The notes beneath the pieces are model-generated. The model worked only from the letters and a program-made list of their open reading frames with translations. It was not told the DNA's origin and did not search any database. A stretch of DNA of 37,492 nt from an uncultured Lachnospiraceae bacterium (lineage in GTDB: Bacteria; Bacillota; Clostridia; Lachnospirales; Lachnospiraceae), in NCBI GenBank assembly GCA_902783375.1, contig CACZQN010000051.1:1-37492 (forward strand), in the 5' to 3' direction. The position numbers were made by a program, and so were the translations under genes. Positions 9,089 through 17,991 of the stretch are shown in pieces (the stretch's first letter is position 1; every line of letters starts with the position of its first letter).

Positions 9089-9264
9089 GCATTGGAAGCC
9101 TGTGATGAACATCTGCGAGAGCCGAAGAAAGCACGCCGTCTAACGACAGGATGAGGCACGATGTCTGAGCGGACGTCAGTCCGCGAGTTTCGTGCGAATC
9201 CTGTCAATCAGTGACGGCGTGCTTTCAAGAAGCGGAAGCAGCGTGAATCACAGGCTTCCAATGC
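9089..9264. repeat. 176-bp near-perfect palindrome between convergent genes
   Basis: The outer arms, 9089-9106 and 9247-9264, are an exact 18-bp inverted match (GCATTGGAAGCCTGTGAT). Next comes a 20/20-nt weakly paired loop. Then 9127-9140 pairs with 9213-9226 (14 bp, GAAAGCACGCCGTC), 9145-9152 with 9198-9205 (8 bp), 9156-9161 with 9190-9195 (6 bp) and 9169-9174 with 9179-9184 (6 bp, loop GTCA). The outer, 14-bp and innermost pairs share one dyad centre near 9176.5. There is no T-run and no coding capacity. It could be a MITE-like element or a two-way transcription barrier. Confidence 0.85.
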
Positions 9265-9290
9265 TTATATGGAACTTATCATCGGGAAAC

Positions 9291-10835
9291 TTAGTGCTCA
9301 ATCTTGCCCATGAAGTTTGCTGCGTTCTCGACGGCCAGGGCGATCAGCTCGTGGTCGTGGTTGGTGCGGACTGCGCATTCCACGTCGAAGACCATGGTGT
9401 TTTCTTTGCCGACTTCGCAGGCTGGCCAGCATGGAAGGCTCGGATCTGCCGGGTTGCCGTATTTTGCGAAGTTGGTGTAGGCTGCGCTGTAGCGGTGCTC
9501 GAGGGCATCGGTGACTCCCGGCTGGTTGCAGATCGGGACCAGTGCAGCGTTGTGGAAGGCGAACGGAATGTCGGAGCAATGCCATGCGCCTGCGCCGCAG
9601 TCAAGCGGGAAGTCGAATGCAAAGAGATAGGAATAGGTAGCGGCGCTGCATTCCTTGCTTCTGGATTCGATCAGCTTGATCTTGCTCGGACGGAAGACCG
9701 TGTCGATTGCCATCAGGTCGCAGAGATTCTTGCCCGGATAAGCTGCCTTGAAGAGCTCGATTGCCTTGTCGGCCTTGTCGCCGTATTCTGCAGCGACCAT
9801 CTCGTGTGCGGTCTCCTCGGACATGGTCAGACGGTCCGGTCTGCCAGGCATGAAGCCCTTGAACTCGTCAATGACGGAACCGATCAGCATCTCGATGCCC
9901 TTTGCATGATCTCTCCAGCCATAGGTCACCGGGTCACCACAGTACCAGTCACCCTTGATCGGGCCATTGCCACCGATATACTTGCCGGCCTTGCGAAGAT
10001 CCGGAGCAACCTTGTTGTACGCATCTGCAAGGACGCTGTACGGCATCTCAGCCATTTCCTGAACGGTCGCAGCGCCGGTCTCGGCGAGCATTGCCTCGAC
10101 GATCGCCTTGCTGCCGCCTTCCGGCATAGCGTCATCCTGTACAATATAGCCGGACATGGCGATGCCGTGCTGGAACAGGCCGTCCGCAGCCGGTGTCTGC
10201 ATCAGGCTGATGACCTTCATGCCGCCGCCGGACTGACCGAAGATCGTGACGTTCTCCGGATCGCCGCCGAAGTTCTGAATGTTGTCATGGACCCACTGCA
10301 GGGAAGCGACCATGTCTGCATTGCCGACATTGGCAGAGTTGTAGAATTCTTCACCATACTCAGAAACATCGAAGTAACCGAGGATGTTCAGTCTGTGATT
10401 GACCGTGACGACAACGACGTCATCATTGGCTGCCAGGCTGGTGCCGTCATAGCAGACCTGCTCGATCGACGAACCTGCAGAGTAGCCGCCGCCGTGATAC
10501 CAGACCATGACGGCCTTCTTTGCGGACGGATCGATGGAAGAGGTCCAGACGTTCAGGTACTGGCAGTTCTCATCCATCGGCCAGTAGCGGTGCGGGACCT
10601 TCAGTTCGCCGCTTCCCGGTGTATCCTGGCGGAGCATCGGGCTGACATACCCATAACCGAAGACATCCTTGATGCCATCCCAGTCAGCGACTTCGACCGG
10701 CATCTGCCAGCGCTTTGCGTCTGCGTACTTGATGCCGAAGAACTTGAATGTCCCATCCTCGACATAGCCTCTGAGCTTGCCGTGTTTTGTCTGCACGACC
10801 GGGTAATCCGGGCGGCAGATGAATTGCTTAGCCAT
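9291..10835 (-). CDS. Type B carboxylesterase / alpha-beta hydrolase
   Basis: A 514-residue cytoplasmic esterase of the carboxylesterase-lipase (type B) family, expected to cleave carboxylic esters. The oxyanion-hole motif YHGGGY lies near residue 113. The nucleophile elbow is GQSGGG near residue 199, where the family usually has GESAGG; the serine and its flanking glycines are kept. The mid-family sequence (NVWT, VNHRLNILGYF, NVGNADMVASLQWVHDNIQNFGGDPENVTIFG) is well conserved. No signal peptide is visible, so it acts inside the cell. AAGGGGG lies about 9 nt before the ATG. It stands alone, transcribed away from the acyl-CoA ligase operon and towards the palindrome. Substrate unknown; an aromatic or feruloyl-type ester is possible given the neighbouring operon, but nothing in the sequence proves it. 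Confidence 0.88.
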   Translation of the reverse strand: MAKQFICRPDYPVVQTKHGKLRGYVEDGTFKFFGIKYADAKRWQMPVEVADWDGIKDVFGYGYVSPMLRQDTPGSGELKVPHRYWPMDENCQYLNVWTSSIDPSAKKAVMVWYHGGGYSAGSSIEQVCYDGTSLAANDDVVVVTVNHRLNILGYFDVSEYGEEFYNSANVGNADMVASLQWVHDNIQNFGGDPENVTIFGQSGGGMKVISLMQTPAADGLFQHGIAMSGYIVQDDAMPEGGSKAIVEAMLAETGAATVQEMAEMPYSVLADAYNKVAPDLRKAGKYIGGNGPIKGDWYCGDPVTYGWRDHAKGIEMLIGSVIDEFKGFMPGRPDRLTMSEETAHEMVAAEYGDKADKAIELFKAAYPGKNLCDLMAIDTVFRPSKIKLIESRSKECSAATYSYLFAFDFPLDCGAGAWHCSDIPFAFHNAALVPICNQPGVTDALEHRYSAAYTNFAKYGNPADPSLPCWPACEVGKENTMVFDVECAVRTNHDHELIALAVENAANFMGKIEH

Positions 10836-10947
10836 CTTGTAAATCCCCCTTTTTTCTGATACGATCTGCAGTGTATGTTCTGATGCCGGCGGGCGCTTCT
10901 GCCTGCAGGATCCGCTGCAGAAATTGATTCGTTTTCATACAGTTTAC

Positions 10948-10976
10948 AGTTTACCTGTTTCAGGGGAAAAAGTAAA
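10948..10976 (-). promoter_or_regulatory. Putative promoter of the carboxylesterase
   Basis: Read on the minus strand, TTTACT (10971-10976) and TAAACT (10948-10953) are 17 bp apart. Both boxes are imperfect. An identical AGTTTA also occurs at 10941-10946, so the exact -10 is uncertain. Confidence 0.35.
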
Positions 10977-11006
10977 GAAAGAAACGGATGAAAAACGGAA
11001 AAGGCA

Positions 11007-11035
11007 TTGACATTCTTGTGGGGATTTGTTATGAT
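11007..11035 (+). promoter_or_regulatory. Strong promoter of the ligase-ior operon
   Basis: Perfect TTGACA at 11007-11012 and TATGAT at 11030-11035 with a 17-bp spacer. Transcription would start near 11042, about 36 nt before the ATG at 11078 with its AAGGAG. Confidence 0.8.
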
Positions 11036-11077
11036 GCTTTAACGGATTAAATCATTATAGTAAGGAGTTTTAAAACG

Positions 11078-12712
11078 ATGCCGATTACAGATTTGCTCGA
11101 ACGCAATGCCAAGCTTTACGGAGATGAAGTGGCACTTGTTGAAATTGATCCTGCCATGCGGGAAGAGCAGCGGGTGACCTGGAGAGAGTATGAGCTCATC
11201 CAGCCGACATCCACCGTCTTTTACAGAAGAGAGATTACGTGGTCTGTGTTTGACGAAAAGGCAAACCGCGTTGCCAATATGCTGATTTCCAGAGGGATCA
11301 AGAAGGGACAGAAGTGTGCGATCCTGCTGATGAACTGTCTGGAGTGGCTGCCGATCTACTTTGGAATTCTGAAAGCGGGTGCCCTTGCGGTGCCGCTGAA
11401 TTTCCGGTTCACGGCAGAAGAGATCGATTACTGTCTGGATGCGTCCGATGCGGATGTCCTGTTCTATGGTCCGGAGTTTATCGGCCGGATCGAGGATATC
11501 GCGGGCAAGATCAAGTCCAGCACCCTGATCTACTTCGTCGGGGATACCTGCCCGCCATACGCGGAAGACTATTACAGACAGGCTTCCAACAGTTCCTCGA
11601 CAGCGCCGAAGATTCTGGTAGAGGATACCGATGAGGGAGCAATTTATTTCTCCAGCGGAACGACCGGGTTCCCGAAGCCGATCCTGCTGCTGCACCAGGC
11701 ACTCAGCCAGTCGGCAAGGATGGAGGCAATTCATCATGAGACGAAGAAGGATGACTGCTTCCTGTGTATTCCGCCGCTCTATCACACCGGTGCGAAGATG
11801 CACTGGTTCGGCTCTCTTTACACCGGCAGCCGCGCGGTTATCCTGAAGGGAAATACACCGGAGGCGATTTTCGAAGCAGTCTCGAACGAAGGCTGTACCA
11901 TCGTCTGGCTCCTGGTGCCGTGGGCACAGGATATCCTGACCGCCCTTGATTCCGGCAGGCTGAAGCTGGAAGATTATAAACTCGATCAGTGGCGCCTGAT
12001 GCACATCGGTGCACAGCCGGTTCCGCCAAGCCTGATCAAGCACTGGAAGCAGTATTTCCCGCATCACCAGTATGATACCAACTACGGCCTCTCCGAGTCG
12101 ACCGGCCCGGGCTGCGTGCATCTCGGGATGGAGAACGTGGAGAAGGTCGGCGCGATCGGCGTTCCGGGCTTTGGCTGGAAGGCCAAGATCGTCGATGAGA
12201 ATGATGTTCCGGTGACGGGACAGGAGGTCGGCGAGCTCTGCGTGAAGGGCCCGGGTCTCATGGTCTGCTACTACAAGAATCCAGAGGCGACCGCTGAAGT
12301 CCTGAAGGACGGATGGCTCCATACCGGGGACATGGCCATGTATGATGAAGATGGCTTCATCTTCCTGGTTGACCGGAAGAAGGATGTCATCATCACCGGT
12401 GGTGAGAACCTCTATCCGGTACAGATTGAGAGCTTCCTGATGGCGAACCCGAAGATTCAGGATGCGGCCGTCATCGGCCTTCCGGACGACCGCCTCGGGG
12501 AAATTGCCGCAGCCATCATTCAGGTGAAGGATGATATGGAACTGACCGAAGAAGAGGTCAACCATTTCTGCCTGGATCTGCCACGCTATAAGAGACCGAG
12601 AAAGATTATCTTTGATAAGGTTATCCGCAACGCAACCGGCAAGATTGACAAGCCGGCGCTCCGTCATATTTACAGCGGTGAGCGGCTGGTTGAGCGGCAG
12701 AACCGGTCCTGA
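11078..12712 (+). CDS. Acyl-CoA synthetase (AMP-forming ligase)
   Basis: A 544-residue class I adenylate-forming enzyme that would join a carboxylic acid to CoA by way of an acyl-AMP. The phosphate-binding loop SSGTTGFPKP begins at residue 192. The A5-like motif YGLSESTGPG is present, as are GWLHTGDMA, the hinge region VDRKKDVIITGGENLYPVQIE, and the C-terminal lysine in ATGKIDKPALR (about K522). These cover both the adenylation and thioesterification steps. The length fits the fatty- or aryl-acid ligase families. It is the first gene behind the strong promoter at 11007; iorA begins 78 nt later with no terminator between. That context favours an aromatic or phenylpropanoid acid as substrate, but the sequence alone says only acyl-CoA ligase. 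Confidence 0.88.
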   Translation: MPITDLLERNAKLYGDEVALVEIDPAMREEQRVTWREYELIQPTSTVFYRREITWSVFDEKANRVANMLISRGIKKGQKCAILLMNCLEWLPIYFGILKAGALAVPLNFRFTAEEIDYCLDASDADVLFYGPEFIGRIEDIAGKIKSSTLIYFVGDTCPPYAEDYYRQASNSSSTAPKILVEDTDEGAIYFSSGTTGFPKPILLLHQALSQSARMEAIHHETKKDDCFLCIPPLYHTGAKMHWFGSLYTGSRAVILKGNTPEAIFEAVSNEGCTIVWLLVPWAQDILTALDSGRLKLEDYKLDQWRLMHIGAQPVPPSLIKHWKQYFPHHQYDTNYGLSESTGPGCVHLGMENVEKVGAIGVPGFGWKAKIVDENDVPVTGQEVGELCVKGPGLMVCYYKNPEATAEVLKDGWLHTGDMAMYDEDGFIFLVDRKKDVIITGGENLYPVQIESFLMANPKIQDAAVIGLPDDRLGEIAAAIIQVKDDMELTEEEVNHFCLDLPRYKRPRKIIFDKVIRNATGKIDKPALRHIYSGERLVERQNRS

Positions 12713-12790
12713 GGTCTGACACGAGAAGAGACCGGAGCAGATCATGAAATGAATGTTCGAAAATGGGAATAGATTTGGAGGTATGTGTGT

Positions 12791-14602
12791 ATGAGCAAGG
12801 AACTGATGCTCGGGAATAAGGCAGTCGCCAGAGGTCTCTATGAGGCAGGCGTATGTTTTATTTCAAGTTATCCGGGCACACCAAGTACGGAAATTACGGA
12901 AGAAGCGGTCAAGTACGATGAGATCTACTGCGAGTGGGCACCGAATGAGAAGGTTGCCATGGAGGCTGCTTTCGGCGCGAGCCTCGCAGGAAAGAGAAGT
13001 TTCTGCGCACAGAAGCATGTCGGCCTGAATGTGGCAGCGGATCCGCTCTACACCATGTCCTACACGGGCGTGAATGCGGGGATGGTGATCGGGGTTGCCG
13101 ATGATGCAGGCATGCACTCGTCTCAGAACGAGCAGGACAGCCGCCATCACGCTATCGCGGCGAAGGTGCCGATGTTAGAGCCTTCGGATTCCGCTGAGGC
13201 ACTGGCTTTTGCAAAGCTCGCCTATGAGATCTCGGAAGAGTTTGACACACCGGTCCTGATCAAGATGTGCACCCGTGTGGCGCACTCCCAGTCTCTCATC
13301 GAAACATCTGAGAGAACGGTTCCGGTCAAGGAATATGAGAAGAATATTGCGAAATATGTCATGATGCCGGGCAATGCGATCCGCCGTCATCCGGTCGTCG
13401 AGGAGCGCACGAAGGCGCTGATCGCCTATGCAGAGACGGCACCGGTCAACCGCTGCGAGATGGCAGAGGGAACCATGGCGGAAGGGACATTTGCCGGGAA
13501 AAAGGTCGGCATCATCACCCACTCGACGTCCTACCAGTATGTGAAAGAGGTCTTCGGGGACAGCGTTTCGGTCCTGAAGATCGGTATGACGAACCCGCTT
13601 CCGGAGAAGCTGATCCGTGACTTTGCGGCAGGCCTTGAGGTGCTGGTGGTGGTCGAGGAACTGGACCCGATTATTGAAAATCATGTCCGTGCGCTGGAGC
13701 TCGACGGTGTGAAGGCCGGAACGCTTGCAATTCACGGAAAAGATATCCTGCCGATCTGCGGCGAGTTCTTCCAGAGCACCATCCGGAAGGCATTCGGACT
13801 TCCGGTTCCGGAGACAGCTTCGATCGACGATCCGGTTCCTGCAAGACCGCCGGTCATGTGTGCAGGCTGCCCGCACAGAGGCCTGTTCTACACCCTGAAG
13901 CAGAATAAGTGCACGGTCCTCGGCGATATCGGCTGTTATACACTGGGCGCGGTTGCACCGCTTGCTTCGATCGAGATGACCCTCTGCATGGGTGCCTCCA
14001 TCGGTGCGGTCCACGGCTTCAACAAGGCGACAGACGGAGAGAGTGCGAACCACACCGTCGCCGTCATAGGAGATTCCACCTTCATGCATTCCGGCATGAC
14101 CGGTCTTGCGAATGTCGCCTACAACCAGTCGAATTCGACGGTCATCATCCTGGATAACTCGATCACCGGCATGACCGGCCACCAGCAGAATCCGACCACC
14201 GGCTACAACATCAAGGGAGATCCGGCCGGCAAGATCGATCTGGAGGCGCTCTGCCGTGCGATGGGCTTTAACAGAGTCCGTGTTGTTGATCCGTATGATC
14301 TTGCACAGTGTGATGCGGTCCTGAAGGAAGAACTGGCAGCGGACGAGCCGTCGGTCATCATTTCCAGACGTCCGTGCGCGCTGCTGAAATATGTGAAGCA
14401 CAACCCACCGCTTGTGGTGGATACCACGAAGTGTATCGGCTGCAAGTCCTGTATGCGGATCGGCTGTCCGGCGATCTCCATGAAGGACGGCAAGGCGGCC
14501 ATTGATGTGACGCTCTGTGTCGGCTGTGAAGTCTGCAGCCAGCTCTGTAAGTTCGGTGCCCTGACGGCACCATGGAAGAATGCAGAAGGAAAGGAGGACT
14601 GA
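12791..14602 (+). CDS. iorA: Indolepyruvate ferredoxin oxidoreductase, alpha subunit
   Basis: The large subunit (603 residues) of the oxygen-sensitive enzyme that converts aryl pyruvates, CoA and oxidised ferredoxin to arylacetyl-CoA, CO2 and reduced ferredoxin. The N-terminal pyrimidine domain carries SSYPGTPSTEITE. The thiamine-diphosphate domain carries CAGCPHRG, GDIGCYTLG and GDSTFMHSGMTGL...LDNSITGMTGHQ. The last 55 residues hold two 4Fe-4S ferredoxin motifs (CIGCKSC...CP and CVGCEVC...C). The ATG at 12791 sits 9 nt after GGAGG (12777-12781); the GTG at 12785 is only 3 nt from it and was rejected. iorB follows after 4 nt. Confidence 0.96.
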   Translation: MSKELMLGNKAVARGLYEAGVCFISSYPGTPSTEITEEAVKYDEIYCEWAPNEKVAMEAAFGASLAGKRSFCAQKHVGLNVAADPLYTMSYTGVNAGMVIGVADDAGMHSSQNEQDSRHHAIAAKVPMLEPSDSAEALAFAKLAYEISEEFDTPVLIKMCTRVAHSQSLIETSERTVPVKEYEKNIAKYVMMPGNAIRRHPVVEERTKALIAYAETAPVNRCEMAEGTMAEGTFAGKKVGIITHSTSYQYVKEVFGDSVSVLKIGMTNPLPEKLIRDFAAGLEVLVVVEELDPIIENHVRALELDGVKAGTLAIHGKDILPICGEFFQSTIRKAFGLPVPETASIDDPVPARPPVMCAGCPHRGLFYTLKQNKCTVLGDIGCYTLGAVAPLASIEMTLCMGASIGAVHGFNKATDGESANHTVAVIGDSTFMHSGMTGLANVAYNQSNSTVIILDNSITGMTGHQQNPTTGYNIKGDPAGKIDLEALCRAMGFNRVRVVDPYDLAQCDAVLKEELAADEPSVIISRRPCALLKYVKHNPPLVVDTTKCIGCKSCMRIGCPAISMKDGKAAIDVTLCVGCEVCSQLCKFGALTAPWKNAEGKED

Positions 14603-14606
14603 GAGA

Positions 14607-15179
14607 ATGAAGACGAAAAATATCATGATCGTCGGTGTCGGCGGACAGGGATCTCTCCTTGCCAGTAAGCTTCTCGGCCACCTTCTGATGGAGCAGGGCT
14701 ATGACGTCAAGGTTTCCGAAGTGCACGGGATGAGCCAGCGCGGCGGTTCCGTTGTTACCTATGTCCGCTACGGCGAGAAGGTTTACTCCCCGGTGATCGA
14801 TCAGGGAGAGGCAGATTTTATTGTTTCCTTTGAGGAACTGGAAGCTGCAAGATGGCTTTCCTACCTCGCACCGGGTGGTCAGATCGTGACCAATACCCAG
14901 CAGGTGGATCCGATGCCGGTCATCACCGGTGCAGCCACCTACCCGGACAACCTGGTCGAGAAGATGCGCGCCGCGGGTGCGAAGGTCGATGCGCTTGACT
15001 GCCTGGCCCTGGCGGAAGAAGCCGGTTCGACAAAGGCCGTGAACATCGTCCTGATGGGAAGACTGTCCCATTACTTTGATATTCCGGAAGAGGCCTGGAT
15101 GGCATCGCTCGAAGCCTGCGTACCGGCAAGATTCCTGGAGATGAACAAGAAAGCATTTGTGTTAGGGAAGAACGCGTGA
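14607..15179 (+). CDS. iorB: Indolepyruvate ferredoxin oxidoreductase, beta subunit
   Basis: The 190-residue partner of IorA, a 2-oxoacid:acceptor oxidoreductase gamma-type domain. Diagnostic sequences are the N-terminal VGGQGSLLASKLLG, a nucleotide or CoA loop, and EVHGMSQRGGSVVTYVR. The ATG at 14607 has AAGGAGG ending 9 nt upstream, inside the end of iorA. An in-frame ATG at 14580 lies within iorA and has no ribosome site. The short gap to iorA implies coupled translation, as expected for a fixed-ratio complex. Confidence 0.95.
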   Translation: MKTKNIMIVGVGGQGSLLASKLLGHLLMEQGYDVKVSEVHGMSQRGGSVVTYVRYGEKVYSPVIDQGEADFIVSFEELEAARWLSYLAPGGQIVTNTQQVDPMPVITGAATYPDNLVEKMRAAGAKVDALDCLALAEEAGSTKAVNIVLMGRLSHYFDIPEEAWMASLEACVPARFLEMNKKAFVLGKNA

Positions 15180-15254
15180 GATCCTGTCCTGAACGGGGAT
15201 GAGGGACACGACTCAGTTTCGGGACATTCTATACAAAAGAAAGTGGGTATAAAC

Positions 15255-16556
15255 ATGGAAAGGTATTATCAGGAAGAAATCGAGTGTGCGCCTCGTGAGG
15301 TGATCAAGGCAATTCAGGATGAGCGCCTCGTGAAGCAGGTGCAGCATGTGTGGGACAATGTTCCATACTACCGCAAGAAGATGGAAGAGAAGGGTGTGAC
15401 GCCGGCAGATATCAAGTCGAGCGATGACCTCTATAAGCTTCCGTTCATTTCCAAGGCAGATCTGAGAGAGGCATATCCGTATGGCCTCGTCGGCGTACCG
15501 CTTGAGGACTGTGTCAGAATCCAGTCCACATCCGGAACGACCGGAAAAAGAGTTGTCGCATTCTACACCCAGCATGATATCGATCTGTGGGAGGAATGCT
15601 GCGCGAGAGCCATCACGGCTGCGGGCGGCACCAAAGAGGATGTCTGCCAGGTTTCCTATGGCTACGGTCTCTTCACCGGCGGCCCGGGCTTAAATGGCGG
15701 ATCCCATAAGGTCGGCTGCCTGACGATCCCGACCAGTTCCGGAAACACAGACCGCCAGATCATGTTCATCATGGATTTGCAGGCCACGATCCTCTGCTGT
15801 ACACCGAGCTACGCTGCCTACCTTGGCGAGCGGATGAAAGAGCTTGGCTATGGCCCGGATGATATTCCGTTAAAGGCTGGCATCTTCGGTGCTGAGGCAT
15901 GGAGCGAAGAGATGCGCCATGACATCGAGAAGACCCTCGGCATCAAGGCATACGACATCTATGGTCTGACCGAACTGTCCGGACCGGGTGTCTCCTTCGA
16001 GTGCTCCGCACAGGCAGGCATGCATGTCAATGAGGACCATTTCATTGCTGAAATCATTGATCCGGACACCGGTGAAGTTCTGCCGGATGGCGAGCAGGGA
16101 GAACTCGTATTCACTTCTCTTGATAAGGAAGCATTCCCGCTCCTCCGCTATCGTACCAGAGATATCTGCCGCCTGACCCGTGAGAAGTGCTCCTGCGGCC
16201 GTACCCATGTCCGCATGGAGAAGCCGAAGGGCCGTACCGATGACATGCTGATCATCCGCGGCGTCAATGTCTTCCCGAGCCAGATCGAGACCGTTCTTCT
16301 GAACAATGGTTATGCTGCGAACTACCAGATCATCGTGGACCGTGTGAACAACACCGATACCCTGGATGTCCAGGTCGAGATGACGCCGGAGATGTTCACC
16401 GATAATATCGGCGAAATCTCTGCACGTCAGGCACAGCTCGCAGCCGGCCTGCAGTCGATGCTTGGCATCAAGGCAAAGGTAACCCTGGTGGCACCGAAGG
16501 CCATTGCCAGAAGTGAAGGAAAAGCTGTCCGTGTCATTGATAAGAGAAAGATCTGA
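15255..16556 (+). CDS. paaK: Phenylacetate-CoA ligase
   Basis: A 433-residue PaaK-family ligase that interconverts arylacetate, ATP and CoA with arylacetyl-CoA, AMP and PPi. The N-terminal NVPYYRKKM is typical of the family, followed by the adenylate loop STSGTTGKRVV near residue 92. Further hallmarks are YGYGLFTGGPGLNGG, the A5-like YGLTELSGPG, RYRTRDIC and a zinc-like CSCGRTH. The hinge reads GRTDDMLIIRGVNVFPSQIE. Next to iorAB it would either release arylacetate with ATP gain or activate arylacetate for reductive carboxylation. The ATG at 15255 is preceded only by a weak AAAGTGGG; the GTG at 15243 is an alternative. The 75-nt gap from iorB contains overlapping short inverted repeats built on TGTCC/GGGACA. 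Confidence 0.94.
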   Translation: MERYYQEEIECAPREVIKAIQDERLVKQVQHVWDNVPYYRKKMEEKGVTPADIKSSDDLYKLPFISKADLREAYPYGLVGVPLEDCVRIQSTSGTTGKRVVAFYTQHDIDLWEECCARAITAAGGTKEDVCQVSYGYGLFTGGPGLNGGSHKVGCLTIPTSSGNTDRQIMFIMDLQATILCCTPSYAAYLGERMKELGYGPDDIPLKAGIFGAEAWSEEMRHDIEKTLGIKAYDIYGLTELSGPGVSFECSAQAGMHVNEDHFIAEIIDPDTGEVLPDGEQGELVFTSLDKEAFPLLRYRTRDICRLTREKCSCGRTHVRMEKPKGRTDDMLIIRGVNVFPSQIETVLLNNGYAANYQIIVDRVNNTDTLDVQVEMTPEMFTDNIGEISARQAQLAAGLQSMLGIKAKVTLVAPKAIARSEGKAVRVIDKRKI

Positions 16557-16576
16557 GGAAAGGAGCGTGCACAAGC

Positions 16577-16999
16577 ATGAAACAGATTTCGGTATTTCTT
16601 GAAAACAGACCTGGTACCCTGAAACAGATGACAGCTGCGCTCGCCGAGCACGAGATCGACATCCGTGCCCTGTCTCTGGCGGAGACCAGTGATTTCGGTA
16701 TTGCCAGATTGATCGTCGATGATGCTTATTCCGCAGTCAATACGCTGAAGGATGAGAACTTTATCGCGAGCCTGACCTCCGTCCTGATCGTCGAGATCCC
16801 GGATGTGCCGGGCGGACTTGACAAACTGCTTGCGATCTTTGATGATGCCAAGGTCAACATTGAATATATGTATGCCTTCCTCGGCAGCAAGGCGAAAGCG
16901 TATATGGTCTTCAAGGTGGATGACTACAAAGCAGCGAAGGTGCGCCTGCAGGCAAGAAACCTGACCCTGATCACACAGGATGATATCGCAGATATCTGA
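16577..16999 (+). CDS. Double ACT-domain protein
   Basis: A 140-residue protein made of two ACT domains (about 1-68 and 70-140), beginning MKQISVFLENRPGTL and VLIVEIPDVPGGL, the usual first strand and ligand turn. ACT domains bind amino acids, so this likely senses aromatic amino acids and adjusts the enzymes of the operon. Such proteins are known to sit beside paaK and ior genes in Firmicutes and archaea. AAAGGAG lies 11 nt before the ATG and 20 nt separate it from paaK. There is no DNA-binding domain. It is the last gene before the terminator. Confidence 0.9.
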   Translation: MKQISVFLENRPGTLKQMTAALAEHEIDIRALSLAETSDFGIARLIVDDAYSAVNTLKDENFIASLTSVLIVEIPDVPGGLDKLLAIFDDAKVNIEYMYAFLGSKAKAYMVFKVDDYKAAKVRLQARNLTLITQDDIADI

Positions 17000-17036
17000 A
17001 GGTGATGCCTCCCGGCAGCATTATTAAACGAAAATG

Positions 17037-17080
17037 AAAGCGTGTGGAACAACGCGAAGATGTTGACCACACGCTTTTTT
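17037..17080 (+). terminator. Rho-independent terminator of the ior operon
   Basis: AAAGCGTGTGG (17037-17047) pairs perfectly with CCACACGCTTT (17067-17077), then more T. The loop has a small inner stem (AACA/TGTT). It lies between convergent genes; its A-rich left side could also serve the minus-strand amidohydrolase. Confidence 0.88.
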
Positions 17081-17106
17081 GTATGCAAATACCTGGATGG
17101 AAGAAG

Positions 17107-17991
17107 TCAGTGCTCTGCGAGCAGCTGTCTTGCATTTTCACCGAGGATGCCGGCGAGTTCTTCTTCGGTCAGCGGTTCCGCTGAACCGGCTTCCGGATGA
17201 TCGGCCGGACGTGTGAGGTCCCTGAGGAACCGGAGGCTGTCCTCCTGCGAGGACCATGGACTGTCACTGCCGAAGAGAACGTGGTCCGGTCCGATTGCGC
17301 GGATGATCCTCAGCGCACCTGCCCGATCGAGCATCGGAAGGTCTTCCTCCGTCCAGTAGCCATCGTCCAGCGGATCCATAAACCCTGTCGAGAAGGCAGT
17401 ATCGATGTAGACGCCGGTCCCTGCGAGAATCTCCGGGACCTCGTCCCAGTTCCGCCAGCCGCCCATGTGGGCGAGGATGAAGTCGAACGGTCCGACCTTT
17501 TCGACGGCGTGACGGCACATTGCGGGCGAGACATGGACGACGCCCGGGAAACCGACATCATAGCCGGCGTGTGTCAGGACGATCAGGCCGAGTTCTGCCG
17601 TCCGGTCAAGGATCCGTAAGAAACGGATATCATCGATGTCGACGCCCTGGTAGATCGGGTGCAGTTTGATCCCCTTCAGACCCAGGCGCTTGATCCGCGC
17701 CAGTTCATCATGCCAGCCCTCGTAGTCCGGGTGCATGGCACCGAACGAGAAGAGGCCGCTGTGCGCTTCATTCAGTCTTGCGGCTGCATCGTTCAGCTTT
17801 TCCACCTGCCGCTCCGCCGTTGCGACCGGCTGGATGACCGAAAGGTCAACGCCGGCCTTTGCCATGGTCTGGACAAGGCGGTCGGCTGTCGCTTCGATAT
17901 ACGGCGAAATATGCGCAGCCATGCTCAGCTTATCAATTGCCGTGGCTGCGATTTTTTCCGGAAATACATGTGTGTGAATGTCAATAATCAT
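17107..17991 (-). CDS. Metal-dependent amidohydrolase (amidohydrolase 2 family)
   Basis: A 294-residue TIM-barrel hydrolase. Metal and catalytic positions are readable in order: the HxH of IDIHTHVF at residues 4-8, GIKLHP near 121, LTHAGYD, LAHMGGW and the terminal aspartate in LFGSDSPW. This family includes decarboxylases, lactonases and amidases, so the exact reaction is open. The ATG at 17991 follows AAAGGGAG by 7 nt and overlaps the regulator stop as ATGA, so translation is coupled to it. Regulator and hydrolase are transcribed together, away from the sugar genes. A lactonase or deacylase step acting on the same carbohydrate is plausible but unproven. A longer reading from 18024 would lie inside the regulator gene. 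Confidence 0.85.
   Translation of the reverse strand: MIIDIHTHVFPEKIAATAIDKLSMAAHISPYIEATADRLVQTMAKAGVDLSVIQPVATAERQVEKLNDAAARLNEAHSGLFSFGAMHPDYEGWHDELARIKRLGLKGIKLHPIYQGVDIDDIRFLRILDRTAELGLIVLTHAGYDVGFPGVVHVSPAMCRHAVEKVGPFDFILAHMGGWRNWDEVPEILAGTGVYIDTAFSTGFMDPLDDGYWTEEDLPMLDRAGALRIIRAIGPDHVLFGSDSPWSSQEDSLRFLRDLTRPADHPEAGSAEPLTEEELAGILGENARQLLAEH

Noticed and set aside
9089-9264. Palindrome as an ordinary rho-independent terminator
   Set aside because: It is far longer than needed, has large internal loops and no T-run on either strand.
9192-10859. A 555-codon plus-strand frame across the esterase
   Set aside because: Antisense shadow of the carboxylesterase; its start lies in the palindrome and the protein looks like no family.
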